Assembly: GCA_964352985.1 (NCBI GenBank)
Contig: CAYGUK010000003.1
Coordinates: forward strand, 12,421-76,420
Reading direction: 5' to 3'
Length of the DNA stretch: 64,000 bases
DNA from: CAYGUK01 sp964352985
GTDB taxonomy: Bacteria; Pseudomonadota; Gammaproteobacteria; JAHCLG01
The position numbers and the translations under genes are program-made. Of the stretch, positions 8,523 to 17,100 are shown piece after piece. How positions within the stretch are numbered: the first letter of the stretch is position 1; every line of letters starts with the position of its first letter. The notes beneath the pieces are model-generated. The model worked only from the letters and a program-made list of their open reading frames with translations. It was not told where the DNA came from and made no database searches.

Positions 8523-9323
8523 TTAAATCGCTGTTGCTTCCTCAGTAACAATTTCAAAGCTACTCATTTGTTTTTGTAACATCTCTTCTGCTAATTTTAT
8601 ATAGGCAGCAGCACCAACCGATCGTTTATCATAAATTATTGCAGGCATTCCGTAGCTAGGTGCTTCAGCTAAACGAACATTTCTTGGGATCACTGTTTCA
8701 TATACTTTTTGATCAAAATGATCAATTAATTGTGATGATACGTCATTGGTTAAACAATTTCTGGCATCATACATCGTTCTAATAATTCCAATTATATGAA
8801 GCTTAGGATTTAGTGATTCACTCAATTGAGAAATCGTGTCAAGTAATCCAGATAATCCCTCGAGCGCATAATATTCACACTGCATCGGAATTATAACTCC
8901 ATCAGATGCCACTAATGCATTTACTGTCAACATATTAAGTGAAGGAGGGCAATCTATTATCACAAAATCATAACTATCTTTAAGTACTAATAATATTTGT
9001 CGTAAACGAAATTCCCGACGAGACATTTGAAGTAAGTTTATTTCAGCAATAGTTAAATCTTGATTAGCAGGTAGAATGTCATAACCACTTTGAGTAGTGA
9101 GTAAAACCTGATGAATATCAGCTTGTTCAAGCAAAGCTTCATTTATAGAATTAGTGATTTCTTTCTTATTAATTCCACTTCCCATCGTGGCATTTCCTTG
9201 GGGATCAAGATCGACCAAAAGAATTCGTCTATCAAGTGTTGCTAATGCTGCAGCTAAGTTAACACTTGTTGTCGTTTTTCCTACGCCACCCTTTTGGTTG
9301 GCGATGCTAATTACTGTTCCCAA
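8523..9323 (-). CDS. parA: Chromosome partitioning ATPase ParA (Soj)
   Basis: Deviant Walker A ATPase that forms nucleoid-bound gradients pulling ParB-parS complexes. The motif KGGVGKTTTSVNLAAAL stands at residues 11-27, and FVIIDCPPSLNMLTVNAL is the Walker B region. The start appears to be TTG at 9323: a GGAGT lies seven bases upstream and no ATG or GTG is available in frame before the P loop. The 5' end overlaps rsmG by 17 bp, giving an rsmG-parA-parB unit, which is the conserved order next to the origin. Confidence 0.95.
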   Translation of the reverse strand: MGTVISIANQKGGVGKTTTSVNLAAALATLDRRILLVDLDPQGNATMGSGINKKEITNSINEALLEQADIHQVLLTTQSGYDILPANQDLTIAEINLLQMSRREFRLRQILLVLKDSYDFVIIDCPPSLNMLTVNALVASDGVIIPMQCEYYALEGLSGLLDTISQLSESLNPKLHIIGIIRTMYDARNCLTNDVSSQLIDHFDQKVYETVIPRNVRLAEAPSYGMPAIIYDKRSVGAAAYIKLAEEMLQKQMSSFEIVTEEATAI

Positions 9324-9951
9324 TTTTTTGACTCCGTCTTATTTGCAAAAGATAGCGTTCACGGTCTAATCCAGGCACCATTAATTTATGAGTATCGTAT
9401 AATACAAACCCTTCAGGTATATTATTAATCTCATTATGATAGTTTTTACCTTTTAGTGCTAAAAACTCACAATCATCATGGCACAAGTGTTGGCATTGTA
9501 AAATAAACTTTCTTAGATCGCTAAAGGCTCTTGATAAAATTCCATCAATTTTAATTTGAGGTTGGTACTTTTCAACTCTTGTATGGCATACTTCAATATT
9601 ATCTAATGAAAGTTCATACCCCACTTGCCGTAAAAAATTAGTTTTCTTTTTATTTGAATCCAATAACTTGAAGGATAAATTTGGATTTGCGATAGCTAAG
9701 ATTATTCCGGGTATTCCTGCGCCGGTTCCTACATCTACAAAAGTGCTTCCAGACAAAAATTGTTGTATTGATAATGATTCAATAATAATTTTTAATTCTG
9801 AATTATCTTGTAACCGAGTAAAATTATAAGCATTTTGCCATCGAGATAAAATATCAATATAGTTCAATAAGTTTTGAAGAATATCTTGATGTATATCGAC
9901 GCCGATGTTAAGACAGCTTAGTTGAAGACGGGAAATTTTATTACTATCCAT
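9307..9951 (-). CDS. rsmG: 16S rRNA m7G527 methyltransferase RsmG (GidB)
   Basis: SAM-dependent methylase that modifies G527 of 16S rRNA. The protein has the SAM-binding motif FVDVGTGAGIPGIILAI, followed by LLDSNKKKTNFL, both typical of RsmG. The length (214 residues) fits the family. It lies 105 bp downstream of mnmG, the usual partner, and overlaps the start of parA by 17 bp. It is an ordinary member with no missing motif. Confidence 0.95.
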   Translation of the reverse strand: MDSNKISRLQLSCLNIGVDIHQDILQNLLNYIDILSRWQNAYNFTRLQDNSELKIIIESLSIQQFLSGSTFVDVGTGAGIPGIILAIANPNLSFKLLDSNKKKTNFLRQVGYELSLDNIEVCHTRVEKYQPQIKIDGILSRAFSDLRKFILQCQHLCHDDCEFLALKGKNYHNEINNIPEGFVLYDTHKLMVPGLDRERYLLQIRRSQKIGNSN

Positions 9952-10056
9952 TTAATAATCTCAGTTTAGATTATTTTATCATAATACAGTTACATACAAT
10001 GCAACAAGCTTTCTTGTAAGCTTAAGGAATATAAGAAAGGTTGCATTAAATATATT

Positions 10057-11952
10057 TCACTCACTTGTAGCCAACTCTTTATTTTTCATTTTCTTTAAAT
10101 GAATTAATAAAAGTGAAATTGAAGCAGGTGTAATTCCAGGAATTCTGGCAGCCATGCCAATTGTTGTAGGTCTAATTTCTTTTAATTTTTGCTGGGCTTC
10201 TGTTGATAAACTCTTTACTTGATCATAATCAATATCATTGGGTAATAAAGTATTTTCATTTTTACTCTGTCTTTCAATTTCTGCTAATTGACGATGAATA
10301 TAACCGTCGTATTTTGCTTGAACCTCAATTTGTTCAATAACATTGGATGGTAAATTAATACAACCCACACTGGGTAATGTTGTTAGAATCTTATAATTTA
10401 GTTCTGGTCTTTTTAATAATTCAAAAGCATTATATTCTCGTGTTAACTTTTGCTGAGTTAATTTATAGAGTAATTCACTATCAACAGAATTTGCTTGAAT
10501 CCAAATTTTTTGTAACCTTTCTTTTTCATCTTTAACTAACTGATATTTATTATCAAAAGCAGCCCAGCGTTTATAATCAACTAAACCTAATTGATACCCT
10601 TTTTCAGTTAAACGCAAGTCAGCATTATCTTCTCTGAGAAGCAATCGATATTCAGCTCTTGAAGTAAACATGCGATAAGGCTCTAAAGTGCCGCAAGTAA
10701 TTAAGTCATCAATTAATACACCGATATAAGCTTCACTACGTTTTGGTGTCCATGGTGATTTATTCGCAACAAAAAGTGCGGCGTTTAAACCAGCAATAAT
10801 TCCTTGAGCAGCGGCTTCTTCATATCCAGTTGTTCCATTAATTTGGCCTGCAAAAAATAATCCTTCGATATATTTAGTTTGTAATGAAGGAGCTAGATCC
10901 CTAGGATCAAAAAAGTCATACTCAATAGCATATCCGGGTCGTGTAATATGAGAATTTTCAAAACCCTTGATTGAGCGAACAAAGTCTAACTGCATATCAA
11001 AAGGCAAGCTAGTCGAAATGCCATTTGGATAAACTTCATGGGTATTTAATCCTTCAGGTTCAATAAATATTTGATGTGACGTTTTATCGGCAAAACGAAC
11101 AACTTTATCCTCAATTGAAGGACAATATCTTGGTCCTAGGCCTTCAATCTTACCTGTGAATAAAGGTGAGCGTTGTAAACCATCTTGAATTATTCGATGT
11201 GTTTTTTCATTTGTATAAGTAATGTGACAAGGTATCTGACGAGGATGTAAACTGGCATCCCCCATATAAGAGAACACTGGTAATGGTGTATCACTATGTT
11301 GGATACTTAAACTGGAATAATCTATTGTACGAGCGTCAATTCTTGGAGGGGTCCCTGTTTTTAGTCTTTTTACTCTAAACGGTAATGCTCTTAATCTTTG
11401 TGCTAAAGCATTCGAAGGCGGATCACCTGCTCGCCCACCTTGAAAATTAGAAAATCCAATATGGATTTTACCTCCTAAAAATGTTCCAACAGTTAAGACT
11501 ACTGATTTAGCAAAAAAAGACAACCCCATTTCAGTTACTACACCGTTAACTTGATCATTTGTAACAATGAGATCGATAACACTTTGCTGAAAAATTTCTA
11601 AATTATTTTGGTTTTCTAAAATCGAACGCATAGCTTGTCTATATAAATTTCTATCAGCTTGCGCCCTCGTGGCTCTAACCGCCGGGCCTTTTCTTGAATT
11701 TAATATTCGAAATTGAATACCCGCTGAATCTATCGCTAACGCCATCGCGCCACCTAATGCGTCAACTTCTTTGACTAATTGACTTTTGCCAATCCCTCCG
11801 ATAGCTGGATTACAAGACATTTGGCCTAAAGTCTCAATATTGTGAGTTAAAAGTAAAGTTGAAGCCCCCATGCGAGCACTTGCTAAAGCAGCTTCACTAC
11901 CCGCATGCCCACCACCAATCACAATTACATCATACTGTTTTTGATAATTCAT
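10057..11952 (-). CDS. mnmG: tRNA uridine 5-carboxymethylaminomethyl modification enzyme MnmG (GidA)
   Basis: FAD-dependent partner of MnmE in making the cmnm5 group on wobble uridine 34. The FAD-binding motif VIVIGGGHAGSEAA opens the protein, followed by the highly conserved GQMSCNPAIGGIGKS and RVKRLKTGTPPRID. The open frame extends to 11979, but the ATG at 11952 (MNYQKQYDVIV) gives the family's usual N-terminus and a length of 631 residues against 629 in E. coli. No strong ribosome-binding site marks either start. Its partner MnmE is encoded at 12594-13934 in this window. Confidence 0.96.
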   Translation of the reverse strand: MNYQKQYDVIVIGGGHAGSEAALASARMGASTLLLTHNIETLGQMSCNPAIGGIGKSQLVKEVDALGGAMALAIDSAGIQFRILNSRKGPAVRATRAQADRNLYRQAMRSILENQNNLEIFQQSVIDLIVTNDQVNGVVTEMGLSFFAKSVVLTVGTFLGGKIHIGFSNFQGGRAGDPPSNALAQRLRALPFRVKRLKTGTPPRIDARTIDYSSLSIQHSDTPLPVFSYMGDASLHPRQIPCHITYTNEKTHRIIQDGLQRSPLFTGKIEGLGPRYCPSIEDKVVRFADKTSHQIFIEPEGLNTHEVYPNGISTSLPFDMQLDFVRSIKGFENSHITRPGYAIEYDFFDPRDLAPSLQTKYIEGLFFAGQINGTTGYEEAAAQGIIAGLNAALFVANKSPWTPKRSEAYIGVLIDDLITCGTLEPYRMFTSRAEYRLLLREDNADLRLTEKGYQLGLVDYKRWAAFDNKYQLVKDEKERLQKIWIQANSVDSELLYKLTQQKLTREYNAFELLKRPELNYKILTTLPSVGCINLPSNVIEQIEVQAKYDGYIHRQLAEIERQSKNENTLLPNDIDYDQVKSLSTEAQQKLKEIRPTTIGMAARIPGITPASISLLLIHLKKMKNKELATSE

Positions 11953-12313
11953 TTTTTCACACATACCAACAAAGGCCATATTATAGCAAAAAGATTCTAT
12001 GTAGTTTAGCTCTTTTAAAATTTTTATTTCATTGAATGTAGAATTTTATATGAAAAATTTTTGATAAGCGCTGATTTTTATTGTTATTTTTTCATCGCTT
12101 TTGTTATTATTTTGAATGTAAAGATTGGGGGGGCTATCAAGGGATAGACGCGTTAATGTGATACTTTGTGCTTGTAGCTAAATTAGTACTGAGAAATCAT
12201 TCACTATCACAATATTGCATAGCCAACATGGGATTGTTTTTCGAAGAAATAGTTAGAAAAGGATTTTTTTCGAAATAAACAATTGTGGGGAATTGTTTGT
12301 TTGAGGCACTTGA
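11953..12313. promoter_or_regulatory. Divergent region with structured leader of the RRM gene
   Basis: The left part (to about 12125) is very AT rich. The right part is more GC rich and seems to be a 5' leader: CTATC/GATAG can pair around 12132-12146, and a perfect 8-bp hairpin (AAACAATT, loop GTGGGG, AATTGTTT) occupies 12277-12298. The hairpin ends just before the GAGG ribosome-binding site and 15 bp before the RRM start codon. Such a position could control translation by temperature or by protein binding, which is an inference. Confidence 0.5.
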
Positions 12314-12592
12314 ATGACTAACAAAATTTATATCGGAAATCTTCCTTATGATTTAGACGAAATTGCATTAAAAACTGCTTTTACTCAGTTTGGTGAAATT
12401 GTTGACGTTAAAATCGTAAAAGATAGAGACACTGGAAAATCAAGAGGTTTTGGTTTTATTACGTATACGAATCCTGAAGAAGCACGTCACGCATTAGTGA
12501 TGGGCGGACAAATGTTACAAAACCGCAAACTTTTCGTAAAATTTGCTAGAGAAAGACAGCAACATCAATCATACGCTGAAGCTGAAGGTTAA
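12314..12592 (+). CDS. RRM-type RNA-binding protein
   Basis: A 92-residue protein made of a single RNA-recognition motif. RNP2 is IYIGNL (residues 5-10) and RNP1 is KSRGFGFI (about 45-52), with both aromatic positions intact for RNA stacking. A short polar tail follows. Bacterial single-RRM proteins of this kind bind single-stranded RNA and are often cold-induced; the targets are unknown. GAGG lies seven bases before the ATG. Its leader carries a hairpin next to the ribosome-binding site, which would fit autoregulation. Confidence 0.9.
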   Translation: MTNKIYIGNLPYDLDEIALKTAFTQFGEIVDVKIVKDRDTGKSRGFGFITYTNPEEARHALVMGGQMLQNRKLFVKFARERQQHQSYAEAEG

Positions 12593-12593
12593 T

Positions 12594-13934
12594 TTATTTT
12601 CCAATACAGAAAGATGAAAATATCACACCTAACAAATCGTCAGGTGTGAATTTTCCAGTGATATCGTTTAAATGTTGATGAGCTAATTTTAATTCCTCAG
12701 CTACACACTCTGGAAAAATATTAAGATCATTTATTGCTTTAGAAAGATTTTTATTAGTTTCTTCTAAGGCATTAATATGTCTTCTTCTAGCTGTGAAATT
12801 ACTAATATATTCACTGTTTATCTCAGAACATTTTTTTATTTCTTGATAAAGTATATTTAAACCTAAACATAATTTAGCAGATAGATAAATTGTAGGATAA
12901 TTATTTTCAATAGTGACTTTTGGTTCTGTATTTGTTAAATCTATTTTATTTTTAACAATTAATATTTTTGTTTCTGTAGGGATAGTTGAAATTATATTTT
13001 TCAAAACACTCTCATCAATATGATGATCATCTATTACAATTAATACCAAGTTCGCTAATTCAATAGCTTTTTTGGCACGTCGCATCCCTTCTAATTCTAT
13101 TTCATCCTGACTTTCTCTAATACCTGCTGTATCTAAAATTTTAATTGGTAAACCATCAATAATTATATCTTGTTGAACAACATCTCTTGTTGTTCCAGGG
13201 GTATCGGTAACAATTGCTACTTCATTTTGACATAAAACATTTAATAGACTTGATTTCCCAGCATTCGGAGGCCCGACAATAACTAAATTTATTCCCTCTT
13301 TTAAAATAAGGCCTTGTTTACAATTTTGTAAAATTGATAGTATTTGATCTTGTAATGAACTTAGTTTATTTGCTACAGCACCATCAGATAAAAAATCAAC
13401 TTCCTCATCTGGAAAATCAATTGCAGCTTCAATATACATTCTTAATTCAACAATTTTTTTATCTAATTCAGAAATCAGGTTTGAAAATTCACCCTGTAAA
13501 GAATTAATTGCACTTTTTGCAGCACTAGATGTCGTGCTTTCGATAAGATCAGCAATAGCTTCTGCTTGAGTTAAATCAATTTTGTTATTTAAAAATGCTC
13601 GTTTTGAAAATTCACCAGGTAATGCAATTCTCGCTCCAAGCTCAAGCGTGCGTTTTAATAATAAATCTAAAACTACGGGACCACCATGGCCATGTAATTC
13701 CACTACATCTTCGCCAGTAAAGGAATGAGGACTAGGAAAAAACAAACCTAAACCAATATCAATAACTTGATTATTTTCATCATAAAACTTTGTATAAGTC
13801 GCATATCTTGGCAAGAATTTTTTTTTTGTGAGTTCTGTAAGAATTGACTTAGCTTTTACTCCAGAAATTCTGATTATACCAACTCCCCCTTTACCCGGAG
13901 GAGTTGCAATCGCAGAAATAGTATATTCAGTCAT
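12594..13934 (-). CDS. mnmE: tRNA modification GTPase MnmE (TrmE)
   Basis: GTPase partner of MnmG. The N-terminal tetrahydrofolate-binding domain begins YTISAIATPPGKGGVGIIRIS, the G domain has GPPNAGKSSLLN and the DTPGTTRD G2/G3 region with DTAGIRES, and the protein ends with the catalytic FCIGK motif. The length (446) is normal. The start codon overlaps the yidC stop by one base (TAATG), so translation is probably coupled. No regulatory site is visible. Confidence 0.96.
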   Translation of the reverse strand: MTEYTISAIATPPGKGGVGIIRISGVKAKSILTELTKKKFLPRYATYTKFYDENNQVIDIGLGLFFPSPHSFTGEDVVELHGHGGPVVLDLLLKRTLELGARIALPGEFSKRAFLNNKIDLTQAEAIADLIESTTSSAAKSAINSLQGEFSNLISELDKKIVELRMYIEAAIDFPDEEVDFLSDGAVANKLSSLQDQILSILQNCKQGLILKEGINLVIVGPPNAGKSSLLNVLCQNEVAIVTDTPGTTRDVVQQDIIIDGLPIKILDTAGIRESQDEIELEGMRRAKKAIELANLVLIVIDDHHIDESVLKNIISTIPTETKILIVKNKIDLTNTEPKVTIENNYPTIYLSAKLCLGLNILYQEIKKCSEINSEYISNFTARRRHINALEETNKNLSKAINDLNIFPECVAEELKLAHQHLNDITGKFTPDDLLGVIFSSFCIGK

Positions 13935-15619
13935 TATTTATTTTTCTTAAGAGCTAACTCTTTTTCAATTTTTTGCGTGATATACCATTGTTGTAATATT
14001 GATAATAAATTATTAACAAGCCAATATAAAACCAAACCAGATGGAAACGTAGCAAACAGTGCTGTAAAAACAATTGGCATTAACATCATAATCTTTGCTT
14101 GCGTTGGATCTGGCGGAGCAGGACTCATTTTTTGTTGTAAAAACATAGTAACCCCCATCAAAATAGGCAAGATAAAATAAGGATCGCGAGCTGATAAATC
14201 ATGAATCCAAAAAATAAATGGAGCCTGCCGTAACTCAACACTTTCAATTAAAACCCAGTATAAACCTAGAAATACTGGTATCTGAACTAAAATAGGTAAA
14301 CAACCACCTAATGGATTTACTTTTTCGCTTTTATATAACTCCATTAATCTTTTAGAAAATTCTTGTTTATCTTTACCATATCTATCTTTTAGCGATTTAA
14401 TCCTAGGCTGAAGTAATCGCATTTTAGCCATTGATCGATAACTAGTTGCTGATAATTTATAAAATAAAAGCTTAATAATTAAGGTTACAAAAACAATTGC
14501 CCATCCCCAGTTACCTAAGAAATTATAAATTTTGAGCATTAACCAAAAAACAATAACAGAAATAAACCACCAGTATTTTCCATAATCAATTGTTAATGAT
14601 AATCCTGGTGCAATATTTTCTAATCGCGATGCAATTGCTGGTCCAGTGTAAAACTTAGAACTTATTGTAATAGTTTTTCCCGCAGGTACATTTATTTCTG
14701 GTCCGCGCATACCCAAAGTATATATTCCATTATTTGCTAAAGAATAATAATTAAATGTTTTATCTGGATTAGGTATCCATGCACTTAAAAAATAATGCTG
14801 AACCATAGCTAACCAACCATTTTTTATATTACGATTTAATGGTTGTTTTTGCATATCTGAGAAAGGTATTTTTTCAAAGCGTTCAGAAGGACTGGAGATT
14901 GCGCCACCTAGATAAGTTAAATGATGAAACACGCCCTTATGAGCCCCCTCAGATTCTTTTCTTAATAATTGATTATATAAATGCCCCTGCCAAACTTGGC
15001 TTGATTGATTATCTACATGATAAGTAACCTTTACAAGGTAACTATCTCGAGTAAAAGTAAATGATTTTACTAACTTTAATCCACTTGAATTTTGCCAATG
15101 TAAATCTACTGTTAATGTTTTTTCATTTGGTTCTAAAGAATAGTTAGATTGCGATGAAGTATAGGAAATTTGACCATTTTCAGGCGTATCAGGTCCTTGT
15201 TTTCCAGTTAATCCACTTTGAGCAACGTAATAGGAATCATTATTAATATTAAGTAAAACAAATGGATCATTAGGTTGATTAATTTTAGTGGGGTATTTAA
15301 CTAAGCTAGATCCGATAATATTACCACCTTGTGTATCTAGAGTAATATTTAGTAGATCTGTTTTAATATGGATAAGTTGGCTATTGCTAGCTATATTTTT
15401 TATTACTTTGTTTGCCTTCACATGATTTTGTTTATTTTTTAAATGATCGGGGATTATTGGAACAATTGAATTATTATTAATGCCATTTTGGTGAGATTGA
15501 TTTAATTGCTGCTGTGTATTGGTCGTTTCTTTAGGGCCATAATCTAATTGCCATTGAGACCATAGTTGTAAGATTACTAACGCTAAAGCAATATAAAGAA
15601 AAAGTCGTTTATAATCCAT
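13934..15619 (-). CDS. yidC: Membrane protein insertase YidC
   Basis: Inner-membrane insertase acting alone or with SecYEG. It begins with a signal-anchor helix (RLFLYIALALVILQLWSQW), then a long periplasmic beta domain of the gammaproteobacterial type, then the conserved five-helix core with KLLFYKLSATSYRSMAKM and VNPLGGCLPILVQIPVF. It ends in a lysine-rich tail. At 561 residues it is slightly longer than E. coli YidC (548). It follows yidD with an 11-bp overlap and leads into mnmE. Confidence 0.96.
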   Translation of the reverse strand: MDYKRLFLYIALALVILQLWSQWQLDYGPKETTNTQQQLNQSHQNGINNNSIVPIIPDHLKNKQNHVKANKVIKNIASNSQLIHIKTDLLNITLDTQGGNIIGSSLVKYPTKINQPNDPFVLLNINNDSYYVAQSGLTGKQGPDTPENGQISYTSSQSNYSLEPNEKTLTVDLHWQNSSGLKLVKSFTFTRDSYLVKVTYHVDNQSSQVWQGHLYNQLLRKESEGAHKGVFHHLTYLGGAISSPSERFEKIPFSDMQKQPLNRNIKNGWLAMVQHYFLSAWIPNPDKTFNYYSLANNGIYTLGMRGPEINVPAGKTITISSKFYTGPAIASRLENIAPGLSLTIDYGKYWWFISVIVFWLMLKIYNFLGNWGWAIVFVTLIIKLLFYKLSATSYRSMAKMRLLQPRIKSLKDRYGKDKQEFSKRLMELYKSEKVNPLGGCLPILVQIPVFLGLYWVLIESVELRQAPFIFWIHDLSARDPYFILPILMGVTMFLQQKMSPAPPDPTQAKIMMLMPIVFTALFATFPSGLVLYWLVNNLLSILQQWYITQKIEKELALKKNK

Positions 15620-15869
15620 TGTGATTTATACCTTTTTTGTGCGGGACTGGATCATATCCACCGGGATGCCATGGGTGGCATTTTAAAATCCGACGAATAG
15701 TAAAAATAAAACCTGTAAAAATACCATGTTCAACAATCGAATCAATCGAATATCTTGAACAAGAAGGATAAAACCGACAACGAGGGCCTATTAAAGGGCT
15801 AAGAAGATATCGATAAGATTTTATAACAAGAATTATTGCTTGTTGAACTTTGTTTCTACCTTCGACCAC
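15609..15869 (-). CDS. yidD: Membrane protein insertion efficiency factor YidD
   Basis: A small membrane-associated protein thought to assist YidC. It carries the family core SPLIGPRCRFYPSCSRYS and CHPWHPGGYDPVP, with the conserved cysteines. The start is a GTG at 15869 preceded closely by GGGGA. It lies 37 bp inside the end of rnpA in another frame, and its end overlaps yidC by 11 bp. The nested overlaps are typical of the rpmH-rnpA-yidD-yidC cluster. Confidence 0.92.
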   Translation of the reverse strand: MVEGRNKVQQAIILVIKSYRYLLSPLIGPRCRFYPSCSRYSIDSIVEHGIFTGFIFTIRRILKCHPWHPGGYDPVPHKKGINHNGL

Positions 15870-16192
15870 ATCTTCCCCAATTCATTAAATAAAACAGTAT
15901 TTATACACGTTTTAGCTTCAGCTCTCGCTATAATAACAATGTCTCGATTTGGTAATTTATTTTTTTCATAGCGAAAACTTTCTCTAATTATTCGCTTAAT
16001 TCTATTTCTTGCAAATGCTTTTCGCACCGCTTTTTTTGTTACCACCACCCCAACTCGAGGATGTAAAACTTCATTTTCAGTTATAAGAACAACAAAAAAC
16101 TTACTCACAATTTTTTTGTTAGATGCGTAAACACGCTTATACTGTTTACGATTTAATAAACGGTAAGATTTAGGGTAATTATAGGTACTCAA
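15833..16192 (-). CDS. rnpA: Ribonuclease P protein component
   Basis: The protein subunit that helps the RNase P RNA bind and cut the 5' leader of precursor tRNAs. The family's RNR-type motif is AFARNRIKRIIRESFR, preceded by VGVVVTKKAVRKA. The protein is basic and 119 residues long, as expected. It is 11 bp downstream of rpmH on the same strand and overlaps yidD by 37 bp. Confidence 0.95.
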   Translation of the reverse strand: MSTYNYPKSYRLLNRKQYKRVYASNKKIVSKFFVVLITENEVLHPRVGVVVTKKAVRKAFARNRIKRIIRESFRYEKNKLPNRDIVIIARAEAKTCINTVLFNELGKMWSKVETKFNKQ

Positions 16193-16203
16193 TAGTGGAT
16201 TAA

Positions 16204-16338
16204 TTAGCCTGTTAATTTATGACGTCCTTTACGGCGTCTACGGCTAATGACAGCACGACCTGCTCGGGTTTTCATTCGGGCCCGAAAACCATGAGTACGG
16301 TTCTTTTTTAAATTGCTAGGTTGATAGGTTCTCTTCAT
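16204..16338 (-). CDS. rpmH: 50S ribosomal protein L34
   Basis: A 44-codon frame beginning MKRTYQPSNLKKNRTHGFRA and ending RRRRKGRHKLTG, the nearly invariant L34 sequence. It is too short for ordinary open-frame lists. L34 is a basic protein of the large ribosomal subunit. It is the first gene of the leftward cluster, and its promoter lies in the origin region to its right. Confidence 0.97.
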   Translation of the reverse strand: MKRTYQPSNLKKNRTHGFRARMKTRAGRAVISRRRRKGRHKLTG

Positions 16339-16445
16339 GTTCTTAACGTCTATTTAGTTGATTTAAAGTTCTCATTTTGAGCCTGAACGCGCGATTTTAT
16401 TGAAGTACAGTAGGTATGTCAACTATTTATGATAGGTTATCAGCT

Positions 16446-16495
16446 CACTAATAATAATATTATTATATAAATATTTAATATTGTTATTATTAGTG
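16446..16495. repeat. 12-bp inverted repeat in the AT-rich part of the origin
   Basis: CACTAATAATAA at 16446-16457 is repeated perfectly in inverted orientation as TTATTATTAGTG at 16484-16495, with an A/T-only centre. It could form a cruciform or serve as the DNA-unwinding element; it could also be a weak terminator-like structure. The role is inferred. Confidence 0.6.
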
Positions 16496-16641
16496 TAGGT
16501 TTTTCTTGTTTATAACTGTAATTATCCATTATCTTTCAATTGGTTGAATACTTTATAAGTTACTTTTTAACCTCTTAATAATGACCCTATAAGTTTAAGA
16601 ATAATTTATTCATAAGTTTAAGGTTTCAACATCTCGATAAC

Positions 16642-16650
16642 TTATTCACA
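16642..16650 (+). promoter_or_regulatory. DnaA box, one mismatch
   Basis: TTATTCACA differs from the strong box TTATCCACA at one position. It lies in the origin gap on the plus strand. Confidence 0.6.
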
Positions 16651-16791
16651 TAAAAAAAGTTAAATTATCCTCTACAATATCAATATTGCTTAAATGTGTA
16701 TTTTTTAAAAATGTTGAGAAGTTATTCTTACTTCTATAATAATAAGTATTATTAATATTTTAGTTATTGTTATTATTATGTCTCTTTTTTT

Positions 16792-16800
16792 TGTGGATAA
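16792..16800 (-). promoter_or_regulatory. DnaA box, perfect
   Basis: TGTGGATAA is the exact reverse complement of the consensus TTATCCACA. It lies in the middle of the origin gap. Confidence 0.8.
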
Positions 16801-17029
16801 GCCTTAAAAACAAATTTATATTAAGCTCTTACAAAAATTATTAATTGTTAATATCCCACAGAATAACCCTTGTCTTTGAATGAGTATTAAATGTGAATTG
16901 TTTTTTCTAATGATAATTTTATTAAGTTACACACATAATATATATCACTTATTTGCAATTTTGTAATATTTACTTTTGTCTCTTTATAAAAATGCCAAAA
17001 TATTTTTTTTATTTTTTTATATTAATAGA

Positions 17030-17038
17030 TGTGGATAA
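17030..17038 (-). promoter_or_regulatory. DnaA box, perfect, close to dnaA
   Basis: A second exact TGTGGATAA, 62 bp before the dnaA start codon. Besides origin function it is well placed for DnaA to repress its own gene. Confidence 0.8.
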
Positions 17039-17100
17039 CTTCAATAAAGGAGTATAGAATTAGCAACCCGGTTTGGTGAAGGTTTGAGGGAGATTTATTG

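Larger units (their letters stand above)
16339..17100. other. oriC: Probable chromosomal replication origin (oriC)
   Basis: A 762-bp, very AT-rich gap between rpmH and dnaA with no plausible gene. It holds two perfect DnaA boxes on the minus strand (16792-16800 and 17030-17038), one single-mismatch box on the plus strand (16642-16650) and weaker ones such as TTACACACA at 16927. An AT-only stretch around 16450-16495 with a 12-bp inverted repeat could be the unwinding element. Gene order rpmH-gap-dnaA-dnaN-recF-gyrB and parS sites nearby support the assignment. The exact edges are not defined by sequence alone. Confidence 0.8.

Noticed and set aside
16851..16860. TATCCCACA in the origin as a DnaA box
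   Set aside because: The extra C shifts the motif and several positions mismatch, so it was not listed.
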